NCBI RefSeq assembly: GCF_954871325.1
Contig: NC_088776.1
Coordinates: 16,182,052 to 16,246,051, forward strand
Direction of reading: 5' to 3'
Source: Gordionus sp. m RMFG-2023
Taxonomy: Eukaryota; Nematomorpha; Gordioida; Chordodea; Parachordodidae
DNA: 64,000 bases
The translations under genes and the position numbers were made by a program. Below, piece after piece: positions 1-13,700 of the stretch. The notes beneath the pieces were generated by a model. It saw only the letters and a program-made list of their open reading frames with translations. It did no database searches and was not told the DNA's origin. Each line of letters opens with the position of its first letter. The first letter of the stretch is position 1.

Positions 1-1200
1 AAATTTTTTTAAAAAAATCGGGCCGTGCTCTGCAAATGATACCTCTGCAGGGCTCTGTTATTCTTCTTAAAAAAGAGAATGGTTTACTAATGGGAGAGTT
101 GCTAATATATATAAACAACCCTTTTAAAACATTGGGAAAATAATTAAAATGTGTTTGAAATGCAAAGCATCCATAGCATTTTTGGGACTATATCAACCAT
201 AGTTAATTTTATAAACATAGTTATTTAGCTAATAAGGCAACATAAGATACTTTAACATCTTCATGATAAAAATCTAACAAATATTTTTTTTTCATCACCA
301 TCTGAAAAAAGTTGGTAAGGCTTTTGTGGAAGTAATATCTGCAGATTGGTAAGTGCTGCATGATAAATTAAAAACCATTCATTTAGTTGGATTATAAATG
401 TATCTAAGAGAGGAGACATTTGTTTTATAATACACTTCTACTGATCCTATATTAATGTTTTAACGATGAGCTTGCCTTGCTGAAAATCGAAGGAGACAAA
501 TATTAAACACATATAGCTCTGCTTTTAACTCAACAATAACATATAAAATATGAAATTCTTCATCAACATTAGCCCTAATTTCCTTGAGTTCTAATAAAAT
601 GCTATCCGCTATTCTCATCTTCTTAATCAAGTCAATGTCATGTTTTTGAAAGTATTACATATAGTTGTATAATTAAATAATACATTCTAATGAGAAAAAT
701 AAGCATTGAATCCTATAATTTTCTTGCTTCTGAATAAATATTTCTTTCAGGCTATTGTGATATTTTTCAGTAATAGCAAATAATCGGCTCTTCCAACTCC
801 ATAAAAGATGTTACTGCTTGATGGTGAAGACTATATCTCGTTGGATAAGCTTGCAATTTCTTTCTCCCTGTTGGACAAGGAGTTTCAGAAATAATTGTTA
901 TTTGACTAGAAATTTGAAAATGGTAGATAAATATTACGCCACTAAAAATTTGAAAATAATAAGTAAATATCACGCCGGAAAACTTGAAATCGAAATTAAT
1001 TGATAAAATAACTTAGTTGATGAATGTGATAAATAAATGTAATTAAATATTTAATATGAGATAGGAATAAATATTAACAAACATAAATTAATATAAACAA
1101 TAATATTTTTGAAAAATATATCCGGCATCTGCATTTTTTGGCTTTGGGGGAGGGGGGGGATTTGTCCCTCTGCCCTCTCTCCTTGCTGCGTACGCGCCTT
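1..1200. mobile_element. hAT-like or unclassified DNA transposon, copy A (left part cut off by window edge)
   Basis: The stretch 1-1145 is closely similar to 12850-14280, for example the shared segments around 60-110, 300-370 and 775-1000. Copy A carries the right terminus, with a G-run at 1146-1159 followed by CTGCGTACGCGCC near 1190. Copy B carries the inverse motif GGCGCGTACGCAG at its left end near 12117. I read these as the two termini of one element. The minus strand has short coding-like pieces (around 500-970) that I cannot assign to a family. It is decayed. Confidence 0.6.
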
Positions 1201-4200
1201 CCTGATTATACTTACTAATTCATCAATCAGTTATTCCAGTCGAAAGATAGAAATCGGTTTTGTAAGTTGAATAAAAAGTGTCTTAAATAATGGATTTTAA
1301 ACTCTGATTCATATATCAATTATGTCTACATTCATTAAGGCTTCATTTTCTCCTTTTTAAAATATTTTTAAGATCTTTATAAATATTTTTTTTTCCTGGT
1401 TTATTTAATTAATAGATATAGAAGAATAGTTAAAATTCATTATATTTTGAATCGAGTTATATTTTCAGATATTTGATATGGAATCTTATATTAGGACGCA
1501 ATCCTAAAAAATTGCCAAACTTTTAAAAGCTCTAATTCTAAAGCTTGGACTAATGTAATGCTGATTCAACCGTTTGGTAAACCATACAATATAATATAAA
1601 AATGTAAAAAAATATATATATATAAGATTATTATTATAAAAAACTTTCTTTTTATCGTATTCTAAAATATGAAACTAGATGTTTCTCGCTCCAGCTTTTC
1701 TAGATATCATTATTAAAGGATTGAATCTTCTTTCATGAAATAACCACAGCGATATCATTATAATTTACTAATAAATGGGATTCTATCTCATTTCTAAAAA
1801 TTAATGCTAAATTCTAAGTAGACCCTTTGATGAAAGAATTCAATTGTTTTAAATTTTGTCCAGGTTTGAAAGTGTTAGATAATGTTTTCCATCTCATTTT
1901 CAAACATTACTAAACGGATTTTTATTAGCCACGGAAATACTCTTGAACATATATTATATATTGTGCCATCTATTTGGTCATTTAATTTTAATGCCTTCAT
2001 TTACATGCTATTATTGTTAATATTATCATTGTTTAATTATTGGTTATCAGGGTAAGATGTAATGCTGATATAAAAATTGCATGCTTCGATTAAACGATGG
2101 TCCTTTAGGGGAAAATGACCCCCTTTGAAGCTGGCGCATGTTTCATGAAATATTAAAAAGAGCAAAAAAAATATTATATGTCAATTGTCAAAATTATGTT
2201 CTTTTATAAATTTTCTGGAAAAATGTTATTGTAATAATTTTAAGAATTAAGAATGATATATTTGTCCAATATAAGGCAGGAATATTGGTATAGGAGGCCC
2301 CATAAGGTGATTTGATTAATCCCACTGTTGGGCAAAATTAACATATTTGCAAAATATAAAAACGTACCACTTATAGTATATAGGTATCTCTTAAGAGATA
2401 GTATACTTCCCATAAAATACACGAAAGTTACAGACGATTATAAAAAGTGGTTTGCATATCCCATCATCTTCCTAATATATTACCATTTTATTTGACACAG
2501 AAAATTGTATTTGTTTATTTTGAGAGGGCTAATATAAAAAATTTGATTTGGATTAGGCAGCTTCGCCGATAAAAAAAATATATACTGGACATAAAGAAAA
2601 TTAATAAGATGGAAAATAAAATTGGGCGAAAATACTCAAGTTTATTTTTTTATTATCATTTTACTTAAGGAAAATATTACGTTAAAAATGGGATATATTT
2701 TTCCCTGGTGTCCCTTTATTTAATTAAGTCTATATTTGTCGATGCGAAATCCATTCCATTGTTTACGTCCAATTTTTTAAAGATTTTAAAATATTATAAT
2801 TTGTAATAATTTAAGCATGTGAATAGCAATTAAGCCTCTTACAAAAAATTATATGACCGAATCAATAAAAGGCGGTATACAAAGGTATGATAAAACAAAG
2901 TGTAATAGTAAAATTAATATTATTGATATTATACTTTTATATTTCGTTAAAATTGAATTTTTTTTATGATAATAATACAAATACAAATACTAAAATATCA
3001 TAATATTATAATAAATATTAGATTATAATTAATAAATAAATAAAAATTTAATAAAAATAAAAGATCAAAGTAGAATTGTGTCCCTTTGCCGCCAGTAGCA
3101 TTATAATAATATTAGGAATAAAATTGAATATAAAAAAAAGTTTATAATAAATTTTAAAAGGTAAAATATTTTTAAAATATTTTCATCAATATTCCGAAAT
3201 AAAAGCTACTGAGTAATTATTCAAGAGAAGAACACCTACTAAGAAAACTGGTAGTTTGGGCTCGATAACATCCCGATAGCAGCATAAAAATAATTTATGA
3301 GATTTATGCAATATTTTCTTTTAAGAATTCGCCAGATTAGTCGAGGAAGATTTTACATTTTTTAAACGTGTATGAAAGTCGCCAACCCATTATGGGAATT
3401 TTAGAAACCCTGCATATTAATGAAATTCCATTGTGAAATAATTGAAAATATAAATATCAAATTTAAGGGCCTTTATTTTAAAGGTATATTATAATGAAAT
3501 ATAACTTTTTTGAGGTTTACGAACATGAATAATTTATTTTTCCTAGTAGTTAGAAATCTTTAGAGTATACTCATTTAAAGACTTCATTTTCGTTTGTAAA
3601 AAAGTTATATTCTCACCAATTATCATTTTTTTAAGTTGTCCATTGCTATAAAACTTTAAGGATAAAATCGAAAACGATCAGATGACTATTATGGGTCAAC
3701 TCTTAATCATTTAAGTGTTGCGGATAAATAAAATTTAAGATTCATTATGTAACAACATTGGCCACTTAATAGGCATTAATCTCTTCCCAAACGGGTAATT
3801 TCTGGGGGGATGCTCCCATATTACCTTGGTATTCGGGCCCACTTTTCCCACTAAAAAATTTGTTAATGGATGAGGGCTAATTCCTCCCTCCCCACCCTTC
3901 TACCTACTCAATGATGATAGATTTATAAATGTGTGGATTCTTTTTCGTTTGATATAATATATCATTTGTATATTGAAGTATAATTTATTGAACCAGAGTG
4001 TTCAATTTGTTCTTAGGTTTATTTTTTTTAAGAAGATCATTACTATTTAAAAATAATATCACTCAACTAAGAATTAGCAAAAAAAATATTAAAAAAAATT
4101 AAGATATAAAGCAAGAATAAGTTAAATAAAATGAATTATTTCTGAATAATATTTTTCTAAATTCATAATAAAATAATATATCTAATTTGTACCATTTAAT

Positions 4201-5300
4201 GAAATATTATTATTTGTTAACAAAATTTATTTATAAAAATTAGGATAAAAACTTCCCGAATTAAGAGACACGGTCAAAATAGCATAGATTAGATACAAAG
4301 GCAATAGACAAAAAAGGCATGATGCATAAAAATGCTTCTGAATAGAAATATACTATACCAAAAGAAGAAAATACACCAATTAAAATTACTCCTTTAACAA
4401 ATTTGGAAAAGGGAGTATAATACCACCTAATATTAACTTCCCTCTTGGAAACTAAAATGGCTTGGCCAAACCGGTATATAGTAATTTTTTAAAAAGAGTT
4501 CCTTGGTTCAGCCCATATTCTTTTTTATGAAGAAAAAAAGGCAAAAATGTGTATTCTAGCTTAAAAAATTTTATGAAAGGCCCATCTCCTAAAAATATTT
4601 TGCTCCGGCCCAACCGAATTTTTTTTGCCTTCGCCAGGCCCTACTAACCTTAAAGCAGGCAATAGGTCTTAGCCCATATTTTATTTACTAATATAATAAG
4701 AGAAAAAACATAATCTAACCGTCGTTATGTCAGATAGACTAAATCTGCAATTAGTATGACGGGATATGATGCGATGTAGTAGCTGATCGAAGTTTATAAA
4801 AGTTTTTAATGATATTTTCTTTATAATTTTATAACTTATAAATATAATTATTTTAAAAATATAATTTGTTTTTAATAATAAGAATATTAAAAAAATCTTT
4901 TTATCTTCATCATATAAATCATAAAACATAATATAATACTAAACATTGTTCAAAAGTTTTACATAAAAAAAAATATAAAGTTAATTGCAGATTTTGCCAT
5001 GTGTAAAGGAACTAAGAGGGATAAGGAAGAAACACTTCTAATTCCCTCTTAAGATTTCAATGAGTTTTTTGTTTGAGGAAAAGGGACTCGTTTTATCTCC
5101 ACTTCTTATTAAAATTTTCTTAACTAATTGATTAAAATTTTTTAATGGATTAGAAACCGAAGTTCCCCAAAACATTAACGATTAGAGGAATAAAAATAAC
5201 AGAATTTAAGAGGGACCTATATTTATTGCATTTTTTAATTTCTTGAAATTTCAAGAGGTCAGAATTTCTATTAGCGGGAAATGAGATAACCAGTCTTTAG
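1200..5300. other. AT-rich stretch with no recognisable gene
   Basis: I see no exon with coding character and no known domain on either strand. There are scattered short GC-rich patches (around 2090-2140, 3780-3900 and 4560-4670) that resemble the decayed ends of the MITE families seen elsewhere. The short open frames are AT-driven. Confidence 0.4.
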
Positions 5301-5399
5301 CCGAGCCAAAATGTTAAAGGCATGTCATCGGGATGCTTACCATTCTCATTTAAAGACCTAACAGCTCCAAATTATTTTGGAAACTGGCCAAAATCTAAG

Positions 5400-7723
5400 A
5401 TTTGGCGATCAACCATTTATTTTTTCCTACACAGGATCGCGTCTAGCCATTCATGGCTGTTAGGATTTCTTTTTGCGTTTCTGAGTAGTTGAATAGTTAG
5501 ATCAGGACACAAACAAGGATTTTCAAATGCACATTGAAATATAGGAACTAGGAAGTTCTTTAAATGGCTGGAAACAGGGTTATCGGACCAGTAAGCCTAG
5601 ATTGTTTGGTCGAAGCTAAAAGTGGATCGTTTAACTCGATAAGTGAGGAAATAGAGTCGTTAAAAGATATCCGCGAAGAAGGAATACAAGCAATTGCCAT
5701 TAAATTGGGAGGGGAGTGGGGTGGGTGAAATAAGTCCACCTTGGTAAGCAGACAAAGAGGCAAATGACTAATTAAAATCAGAAAACTTTAGGATTAAAAG
5801 GGATTCGATGATGTTTAAATTCAAATGACTTAAGGAGGGAAATATATTGAAAAGCCGGGGAAGATTTAAAGATGTGCAAGAATTGAGGTAAGAAAAAATA
5901 TTTTTTGGTGTTAAGGAAAAAAACTGATGCTTGGGAAGATAAATTCCTTAGCGAATTAAAAAGAGATTGAATCAAATTGTCGAAAAAATTTTGACAAAAG
6001 GAAGTTTTAAAACCGATAGGAGAATCTAAAAGACAGTTACTCGTGCGGAATGATTTTAAAGTCGGGGTGGGTAATATTCTTATTGTTAAAGGAAGATATC
6101 TCGCATTTTTTTCTATTTAAGGAAAAACCAATTTTCGAACCTTCCATTTCAACGTACTCAATGACCGACTTAACATTAGGTAAAGATCTGCCAAAAGAGT
6201 CATCCTCGAGATATCTAAATTTAGGTCTAATTTGAAATCAGGCTTTAAATTTTTGATCAAATCCTGAATACCTATAGAAAAATCAAGGGACCTAGAGGAT
6301 CGCCTTGTTGAATCCCCTTCATATGATATGAAAAATTTCCCGAATTTGAAACAAGGGAAATCCATAGCAGGAATTAAGGAAATTCCAATATTTTAGAAAA
6401 TGTTGTGGAAAAGAGGGTAAAAACGAACTCCTATGATTGCTGTTGAAAACATTTCTGAAGTCTAACTGCAGAGAATCTTATCCGCCTCAATGTTTGTAAA
6501 AAACAGGCTACATGTGAGACTTCGCACCTACCTTTAACTCCAAAACATAACTGTGAGGGAAATAGTAGGGAACTGTTCTTTAGAACGGATCCTGTTTACT
6601 ATGACTTTGGACACTGATCGAGGAAAAAATGACCCAATGGCTATGGGTCTAATACCACCATCAAGTTTGGTTAAAAAAACAAGATGTGCACCAAAAAGAA
6701 TAGGGCGTATACAAAGGGGAACTTCGCGTATGAGGATATTATTATTACAAAGTTCGATTAATAATTTTAGTAATTAAAACCATTATCAAAGCATTGGATT
6801 AAATCAGCAAAAAAACCTAATCTGAACCCGTCTATAAACCCCCTGTCGTCCCTTTTAAGGACTTCAAGTGCTTAAGAACTACTTCACAGGTAAAGGGAAT
6901 AGGAGGGTGAATGTTAGAAGGGGATGCCAATGAATGTTTTTTGAGAAGTTGTTGAAAAATAATAGGTTGATAGGAGAAATAATATCAAAAGTCTAAATTG
7001 GCGGCAACGCTAATATCTCCAAGGCTAACTTTTGAGATCAATTTGCTGCGAAAAGAATCAGGATTTAAAGAGTTAGATGGAGTAAATTCATCAATAATGG
7101 TATTATCAAAATTGGACACTTTCTTCTTAATTGAGGCTGATAAATTATTTATTTTATTTTTGGGTTTAACTAGAACTTGAAATTAAAAACTAATCAGATC
7201 TAACCATAAGGGTGTTGAAGAGAAATCTAAATTCAAATTATCTATAAGACACGTGAGTAACTTTGAAATCGATTCTCGGGCTGCTATAGGGACCTAGATA
7301 GAACTGAGGGCTTATGTATAAGAAATAAATTACTTGAAGAACTACCATCATGACTGGGGTCACGCTAGTGAGGGGATTTAATAAGATGATCTGGAAGAGA
7401 AGGGAAGGGGAATTTTCAGAATGTTTCCTAAATGCGTCATTTAAATTAAGTGAAAATACTTTTAAACACACGTGGCAACAAGCGTTTACTATGATACAAC
7501 TTCGGATGGGGAAAAAACAAAAAGATATTAACAATGGTAATGGAATAAAGGAGGAAATAATTAAAATTTTAGAAAGGAGAAAAATATAGCTAAGGGTGAC
7601 AAATAAGATAAACAAAAACATATGATTTAGTTTCTTTTTTTTTAAAAAAAAAGAAGTAAAATAAGACAAATATTGGAAAAAATTAATAATGCATGAAGTA
7701 TAAAAAGTATTATTAAAAAACAA
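5400..7723 (-). mobile_element. Non-LTR-type reverse transcriptase element, decayed copy 1
   Basis: Read on the minus strand, 6637-6668 encodes GGIRPIAIG, an early RT motif found in a LINE-like family whose members read K-x-D-GGIRPIAVG. Further along come an ILFGAHLVFL-type segment just before it, then the region 6117-6365 with a degraded QQGDP-type motif, a following FSIGIQDLI helix and a YLEDD-like active-site block with NRKKCEI after it. At 5560-5760 a piece resembles the post-RT segment that begins GGLGI in this family. Many frame changes and stops show it is dead. A longer minus-strand frame at 7238-7723 lies where the region upstream of RT should be but has no recognised motif. The same family recurs at 38780-40100. 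Exact clade is uncertain. Confidence 0.6.
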
Positions 7724-8215
7724 GAAAACAAATATAATTAAGGGGGTTTGTAAATTAAAAAAAATATATATATAACGGTTATTCTAACGAATTTATATCA
7801 GTTTTTGGCTTTGGACAAGTTGTGAACTCGTTAGAGAGCGTAGTAGATACCAATTAAACTGTTCTTAGACATACTGTTGTACTTGTGGAAGGAGGGTGAG
7901 GGTGGGGAGGAAGAGTGAATACCAATTAAACTGTCATTTTGGGCGCACTTTACTTATGAATAAAATAGTTAGACGTCGCGGATATGGATAAGTTGAGAGT
8001 AGAAATAGATACAACCAATTTTGACGAATTTCAAAATTGTTAATTGTTTTTTTAAGTACAGAATAATGTAAAGGTGGGGAACAGGGAACATAGGTTTATA
8101 GGGCAATAAGAGTGAAATGAATAAATCTGTCCTTTTCTTAGTATTCGCTCATGAGATTAGGGGAATAAAGTGTATCAATAATCCATATGAAGATGAAATT
8201 ATAATAAGTTACCTA
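7724..8215. other. Gene-free stretch
   Basis: No coding signal seen. A short segment, ACCAATTAAACTGT, occurs twice (about 7849 and 7920), suggesting a small old duplication. Confidence 0.3.
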
Positions 8216-8218
8216 TGT

Positions 8219-8495
8219 CAAGTAATATGTAATGCTTATAAAGAGAAGGATGGGAGTAAGGAATATGGATATATGGGACATTAAAAACGTGCAAAATATA
8301 TAGGCCTCTTCATAATATTAATTCGAAAGGTTTGGGGAGTAGGGGGGGGGGTGAATTAATATTCTATATCAAGTAATATGTGACGCTTCTAATCAGAAGG
8401 TAGGGAACGTGATATGAATATATGGGAGTGCGACATTAAGTGCGAAATGTATAGACCTATTCATAATATTAATACGAAAGGTTTGGAGAAGAAAA
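8219..8495. repeat. Tandem duplication, about 150-bp unit, two copies
   Basis: The segment starting CAAGTAATATGTAATGCTT at 8219 recurs as CAAGTAATATGTGACGCTT at 8369. The similarity continues through the ATATGGGA..ACATTAA and CATAATATTAAT..CGAAAGG parts of the unit. A G-run (8342-8350) separates the copies. The open frame at 8414-8614 lies over the second copy and is not supported as a gene. Confidence 0.75.
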
Positions 8496-8639
8496 ATATA
8501 ATATTAATTTTATCTTTAATTTCAACCAAGACCAATAAGAAGAATAAAGAAAAGTTTATCTTATACAAAATTTTTTTAAAACTTGATCAGTTATTACAGC
8601 GTAGCACTTATTAAAAATATATTTGCAGCCTAATAGTAA

Positions 8640-10600
8640 TAATTAAATTCATCTATATTTAGTTCAGGTTATATAAAATCCAGCAATTTATTATTAAATA
8701 TTCAAATTGAAATTTAATTTTTTAAATATGCTCCCATTATTTAAAAAAATTGACATGTGCAGATTCTATACTCCTCTATTACAGCATGACTTAATACTGG
8801 ATTGTTAAATTGCTTAGCTGAAATTTTCTCATATTTAAGAAATAAAATAATTTCCAGGTAGTTGTTTTAGATACATTAAATAACAAATATTAAACCATTT
8901 TATTGATTTAGTAGACTTATTTTTAAACTTTAAAAAATTTCAAATCTGGGCTAAATTTTTTTTCTGGAAATTTTTTTCTTCCAAGAATTTTTAAATTTTA
9001 TTTATTTTGAATAATTTTTGCAAATTATTTCGAAAGGAAGCTGTAAATGAATATTAAACGATCCTTTATATGATTTTCCAACAGATAATAAGATATAATT
9101 ATTTAGGTTTATTTTTTTTTAATCGGCCTAGGGAGGTTTTTTTTTTAAAAAAAATTATTTTTGGGCCTGGCTAAATTTAAAGTTGGTTTTTCTAAATAAT
9201 TTACAACCACCGAGCTTTGAAGAGCTATGTAAACCCGATAGGTGGATTAAGTTCATTATACTTTAATTATCCATCATAATAAATAGGTTGTAATTGTGAG
9301 GCTTTAAATAAATATATAAAAATAGGCCTTTATAGTTGCATAGGAAAGTAGGATTTAATGTGTAAACAATCCAATTTTTTATTATTATTTTATAAGCGCC
9401 AAATTTGTAAAATAAATAAATAAATATGGAATAATGACTTTGTTAATTGAAGGGTCAAATTCTTTGTTGATATAAAAAAAAACTATAATTTTTAATCTTA
9501 AATAAAATTCTAGGTTTTACCAAATCATTTATAAAATTTAATTTTAATATCAAATATTACCATTTTGGAAAACTAAAATATCCTAATTGCTATTATCAAA
9601 TATGAAGAGTAATCAAATATTCTTTATTCTGCTAGAAATTGTATATCTGATTCAAGTAAAAAAAAATTATGATCATTTTATTACTCTTTTGTGGAGCAAG
9701 CAGTAGAATAATTTTTGTCTTACTTCTCTCTTGTTAGAGTGGCAACATTTAAATGAAGATGTCATGTCGAGGTCAAAAATTTTCGATTTTCAAGTTCGGC
9801 ATAATTTTTTCAAATTTTGATTCATTTCCCATCATTGATTTAAAATGCAATTAAATAATTTTGGCTGTATTTTGTGAATTGTTTCAAAGAGAAATTGCAA
9901 ATACGAGCAGTAAAATGAAATGTTAAACGATTCATTATAATATTTTTAAACTTGTTACTTTCTATGATTTCTTTTTTTAATGAAATAGACCAGACCCAGG
10001 TTATAAAAATAATAATTAGGCCCAGCCGGGTTTTACATTTTTCTTTATTCTTAAGTTGGATCTGGATTTTTTGAATATACTCTTCAGGGTTCCCTGACCG
10101 ATCCTGCAGGCATTTGTTCTTTATAATGTTTTTTATTAAAAAGAGATGTGAAATAGTGATTTGCTGTGTGCCTAATTTTTCAAGCATGGACCGATTCGAT
10201 CACGAACAAAGTTTTATTTTTATCCCAAAAGCTATACCCAAAATAAAAATTAATTGTCAACCCCCTGCCAGAATTTATTTAAATAGAGAAACATTTAATT
10301 TTTTTTGTTGTAAAAAAAATATTCTACAAATAAAAAATATTAACATTTTGTTTCTTACAAGAATTAAAATATATCAATTTATTGTATATCATATTTAAAA
10401 ATTTAAGCTCCGGTCCGAAATTTTTTTAAAAAATATTAGGCACGATCCAGCCCGAACCGAAATTATTTAAAAAAAAATAAGGGTGCGGGGGCCTTAATCA
10501 CTAATGTGAATTGCTAAGTTTTAATTGAAAATGACTGGACTATAAATTGACACAGTTATGTTATCATGACTGTTGGTTTTATATATTTTTTATTTATCGC
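8640..10600. other. AT-rich stretch with eroded GC-rich MITE pieces
   Basis: Short islands at about 9120-9180, 10080-10115 and 10400-10495 contain CGGCC/CCTGCAGG and GATCCAGCCCGAACC words, like the MITE family seen whole at 31246-31444. No exon upstream of gene 1 could be placed here with confidence, although the signal peptide and most of the propeptide of that gene should lie to this side. Confidence 0.35.
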
Positions 10601-10613
10601 TTGAACTAGGTAG

Positions 10614-10721
10614 GTACCAAATCGATTAAACATAAGAGATCAATATTTCGAGGTTTAGATGACGATAGAAAATGGGAATCTCCTTCAATTATTTACTCCT
10701 ATTCAACTCAAATCAACAAAC
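10614..10721 (+). CDS. Gene 1 exon: end of propeptide and start of astacin domain
   Basis: Reads SIKHKRSIFRGLDDDRKW then ESPSIIYSYSTQINK. KHKR followed by S fits a furin-type maturation site, and R-K-W...I-x-Y is the usual start of an astacin catalytic domain (R-x-x-W...IPY). The donor is at 10722 (GTAATG), leaving phase 1. The acceptor may be AG at 10612-10613, or AG at 10608-10609, which adds four bases in a different phase. The exon before it is unknown. Confidence 0.75.
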
Positions 10722-13700
10722 GTAATGGCTTTAGGCTTCCTTAATTCTGAATTAATAAAACCATTCAGAAAAGCAGTTATCCCCTTTTTTTAATATTAGA
10801 GATTTTTACATAAAATAAATAGATAACACACCGTATATTTATTTAATCTAAGAATCACTTTCCTTTTAGACGTTATTCAGAATTATAAAAATGAAAAAAG
10901 GATCAGCTAGAATTGTATAATTTACCTATTTAAAAGGTTAACATTAAAATTCTTTAAAATATAATATAATATTATAAATTAAAATTATCATGTTATAATG
11001 CAAAAATTTTCGAAATTTGACAAAATTGATAAAATTTTTAGTAATAAATAATATTATGAAATGAAAAAAAATATATTATATAAATCTCAAGTATATAAAA
11101 AAATATCATAAATATAATGTTAATTTAATTATGAAACATCTACTAAAAAAAAATTATATTAATAATTATAAATCTAAAAAAAAGAAAAAAAGAATGCCAT
11201 GTGTGTTCTCGAAGAAACACTTGTAATTCCCTTTTAGGATTTAAATAACTTTTATTAAAATAAAGAAAAACTTATTAATTTCGAGCTAATTCAAAATTTA
11301 TAAAATAGTAGAATATTTAAATAAATATTATACATGCTACTTTGAAAACGGATCCTTATTCTAAAATATTGACTGCCTTTTCAATGCGTTTTTCTAGTAT
11401 TATACTACAAAATACTTAAGTGGTTATTTTTTCCTTCTTATAATGATATTTCACTATTTTATCAACTAGGTCTAATTAATGTGATTTTAATTTTAACACA
11501 AAATATTAAGTCTAGAACATTTAAATCCTAATAAGGGGGCCTCGAGACATGTTATCACCAACAAATTTAAAACAAAATTTATATAACATAGTATGGAAAT
11601 TTATCCATTTTTTAAATTATTTTTTGATTAAAGTAACCAATGCTACCCAATTAATAGAGGAGGCACTTGACAATTGGTCAAAAAAGAGTTGTATAAGCTT
11701 TAAAAATGTGATGAAGCCCGAAGATATCGATTATATATTATTCGATTCCGTCGCAAATAAAACAAGGTGAAATTTTAAATTTCTTTTATTTATTTATCTA
11801 AGGCTGCGTCCAAAATATTTTGAAAAAATCCTTAAATTTAAAAATCAAATTTAAAAAAATCACTTTGGACACATTTAAGTTTTAAAAAAATTAAAATATT
11901 CAAAATGCTAGATATGATTCAATTATTAATTATTTAAAGAAATATTTAATTGTATTTATTATTTTATATTACCTTTCAGTTATTAAACTTTGTATAAACC
12001 TATTATTTGAAAATGGTTATATCATAATTTTATTTATATATTTAATAAATACATCTATATTGTAAATAATTGTATCAATGTTTAAAACAGTTGGAAAACC
12101 AATAATAACTTTTCAGGCGCGTACGCAGGAATTTGGTCTGGGGGGGGGGGGGGGGTAATAAATTTTTTTGAGAAATATTATTGTTATTTAAAAGTATCAA
12201 GCATAAATTTATTAGGACTAATAACTATTTCTGATACACAATTTTAAATTATATGAATTATAAAAAAATTATATATATAAACCGGCACATAAAAAACTTA
12301 TAAATAAATGTGAATTAAAAAATACCATCATATGAATCACTTAAATGACCCAAAATAGAAATTTGAATTTTTTGAACCTTTAAAATATATATAAAGTATA
12401 AAAAATTTAAATGTTGGAAATATAAATATCAATACACAAAAAGTTTCTTAGGAATAATTTTATTTTGTATTATATTTACAATGTAAAATCCAATCTTCGT
12501 TGGGATTGAGATAATTTTTCAATTACTCATCCTTGCTTGGCATCAAATGCCTATAAATATTTAAAAAATCAAAACCATTCAATCCACTTTTAGAAGTTGT
12601 ACTTCTTTTAGGTGTGCTTTTCAGAGAACTGCAGTTCCGGTTCCCGACCGTATTTGAATTTTTAAATATACCCGGGCCGGGCCCGAAATTTAAAAAAAAA
12701 ACACCTGGGCGCGGCCTGCATTTTTTTTAAAAAAATTATGTGGGCCCGGCTATATATTTTAAAACCAAATATTTGAAATTAGCTATAAAAATCAAAAATA
12801 AATATAATTTATTTTAAAATATCCGGGCCGTCCCTGAAAATTTTATTTAAAAAAATCCGGCCCGTGCCCTGCAAATGGTATTTTTGCAGGTTATTCTTCT
12901 TAAAAAAGAGAATGTTCTCTCATTAGTTTACTAATGGGAAGAGTTGCTAATATATATATATATATATAATCATTTTAATATATTCGGAATATAATCTAAA
13001 ATGTGTTTGAAATTATACAAAGCATCCATAGCATTTTTTGGGACTATATCTTAGTTAATCTTTTAAACATAGTTATTCAGCTAATAAGGCATCAAACAAA
13101 TAATTTTTTTCTACCAACATCTGAAAAAGATTGGGAAGGCTTTTGTGGAAGTCGACTCAATTTCATAGAACTATTCGTCCTCTAGTCGAATCAATTATAT
13201 AATTCTTATTCACGACTCAAGTTAGAAGTCTAAAGTAAAAAAATGTAAAAAACAGAACAAATATCTTAATTAATAATAATAAATCTGAAATATTTATCCT
13301 CTAGTCGACTCAATTTGACGACTCAAGTTCATAACTTGAGTCGACTTGAGTTCCTGACCCGAATTCATAACTCGAGTCGACTTGAGTTCATGACCCGAGT
13401 TGTTCATAACTCAAGTCAATTTGGGTCGATATTTTTGACCCAAAACTTGGCTCAGTTTTCGACTAAGTCGACTCGACACAGTCTATTAATAGCACTAGTG
13501 GAAGTAATATCTGCAGATTGGTAAGTGCTGCATGATGAATTAAAAACCATTCATTTATTTGGATTATAGTTTTATAATACTTTTCTACTGATCTTATACT
13601 AATGTTTTGACGATGAGCTTGCCTTGCTGCAAGTCGAGGGAGACAAATTAAACACGTATAGCTCTCCTTTTGACTCAACAATAACATAAAATTGAAATTC

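Noticed and set aside
5778-6235. Small frames on both strands
   Set aside because: They overlap the decayed RT element and are fragments or shadows of it.
7238-7723. 161-codon minus-strand frame as a membrane protein
   Set aside because: Hydrophobicity comes from AT-rich sequence, and it lies at the 5' side of a dead RT element.
9726-9776. Exon-like 34-bp segment after a strong pyrimidine tract (AG at 9740s, GT near 9771)
   Set aside because: Its exit phase does not fit the first supported gene 1 exon and it is too short to judge.
13315-13524. 69-codon frame with repeated HNSSRLEF
   Set aside because: Translation of the repeated words in the 346-bp insertion.
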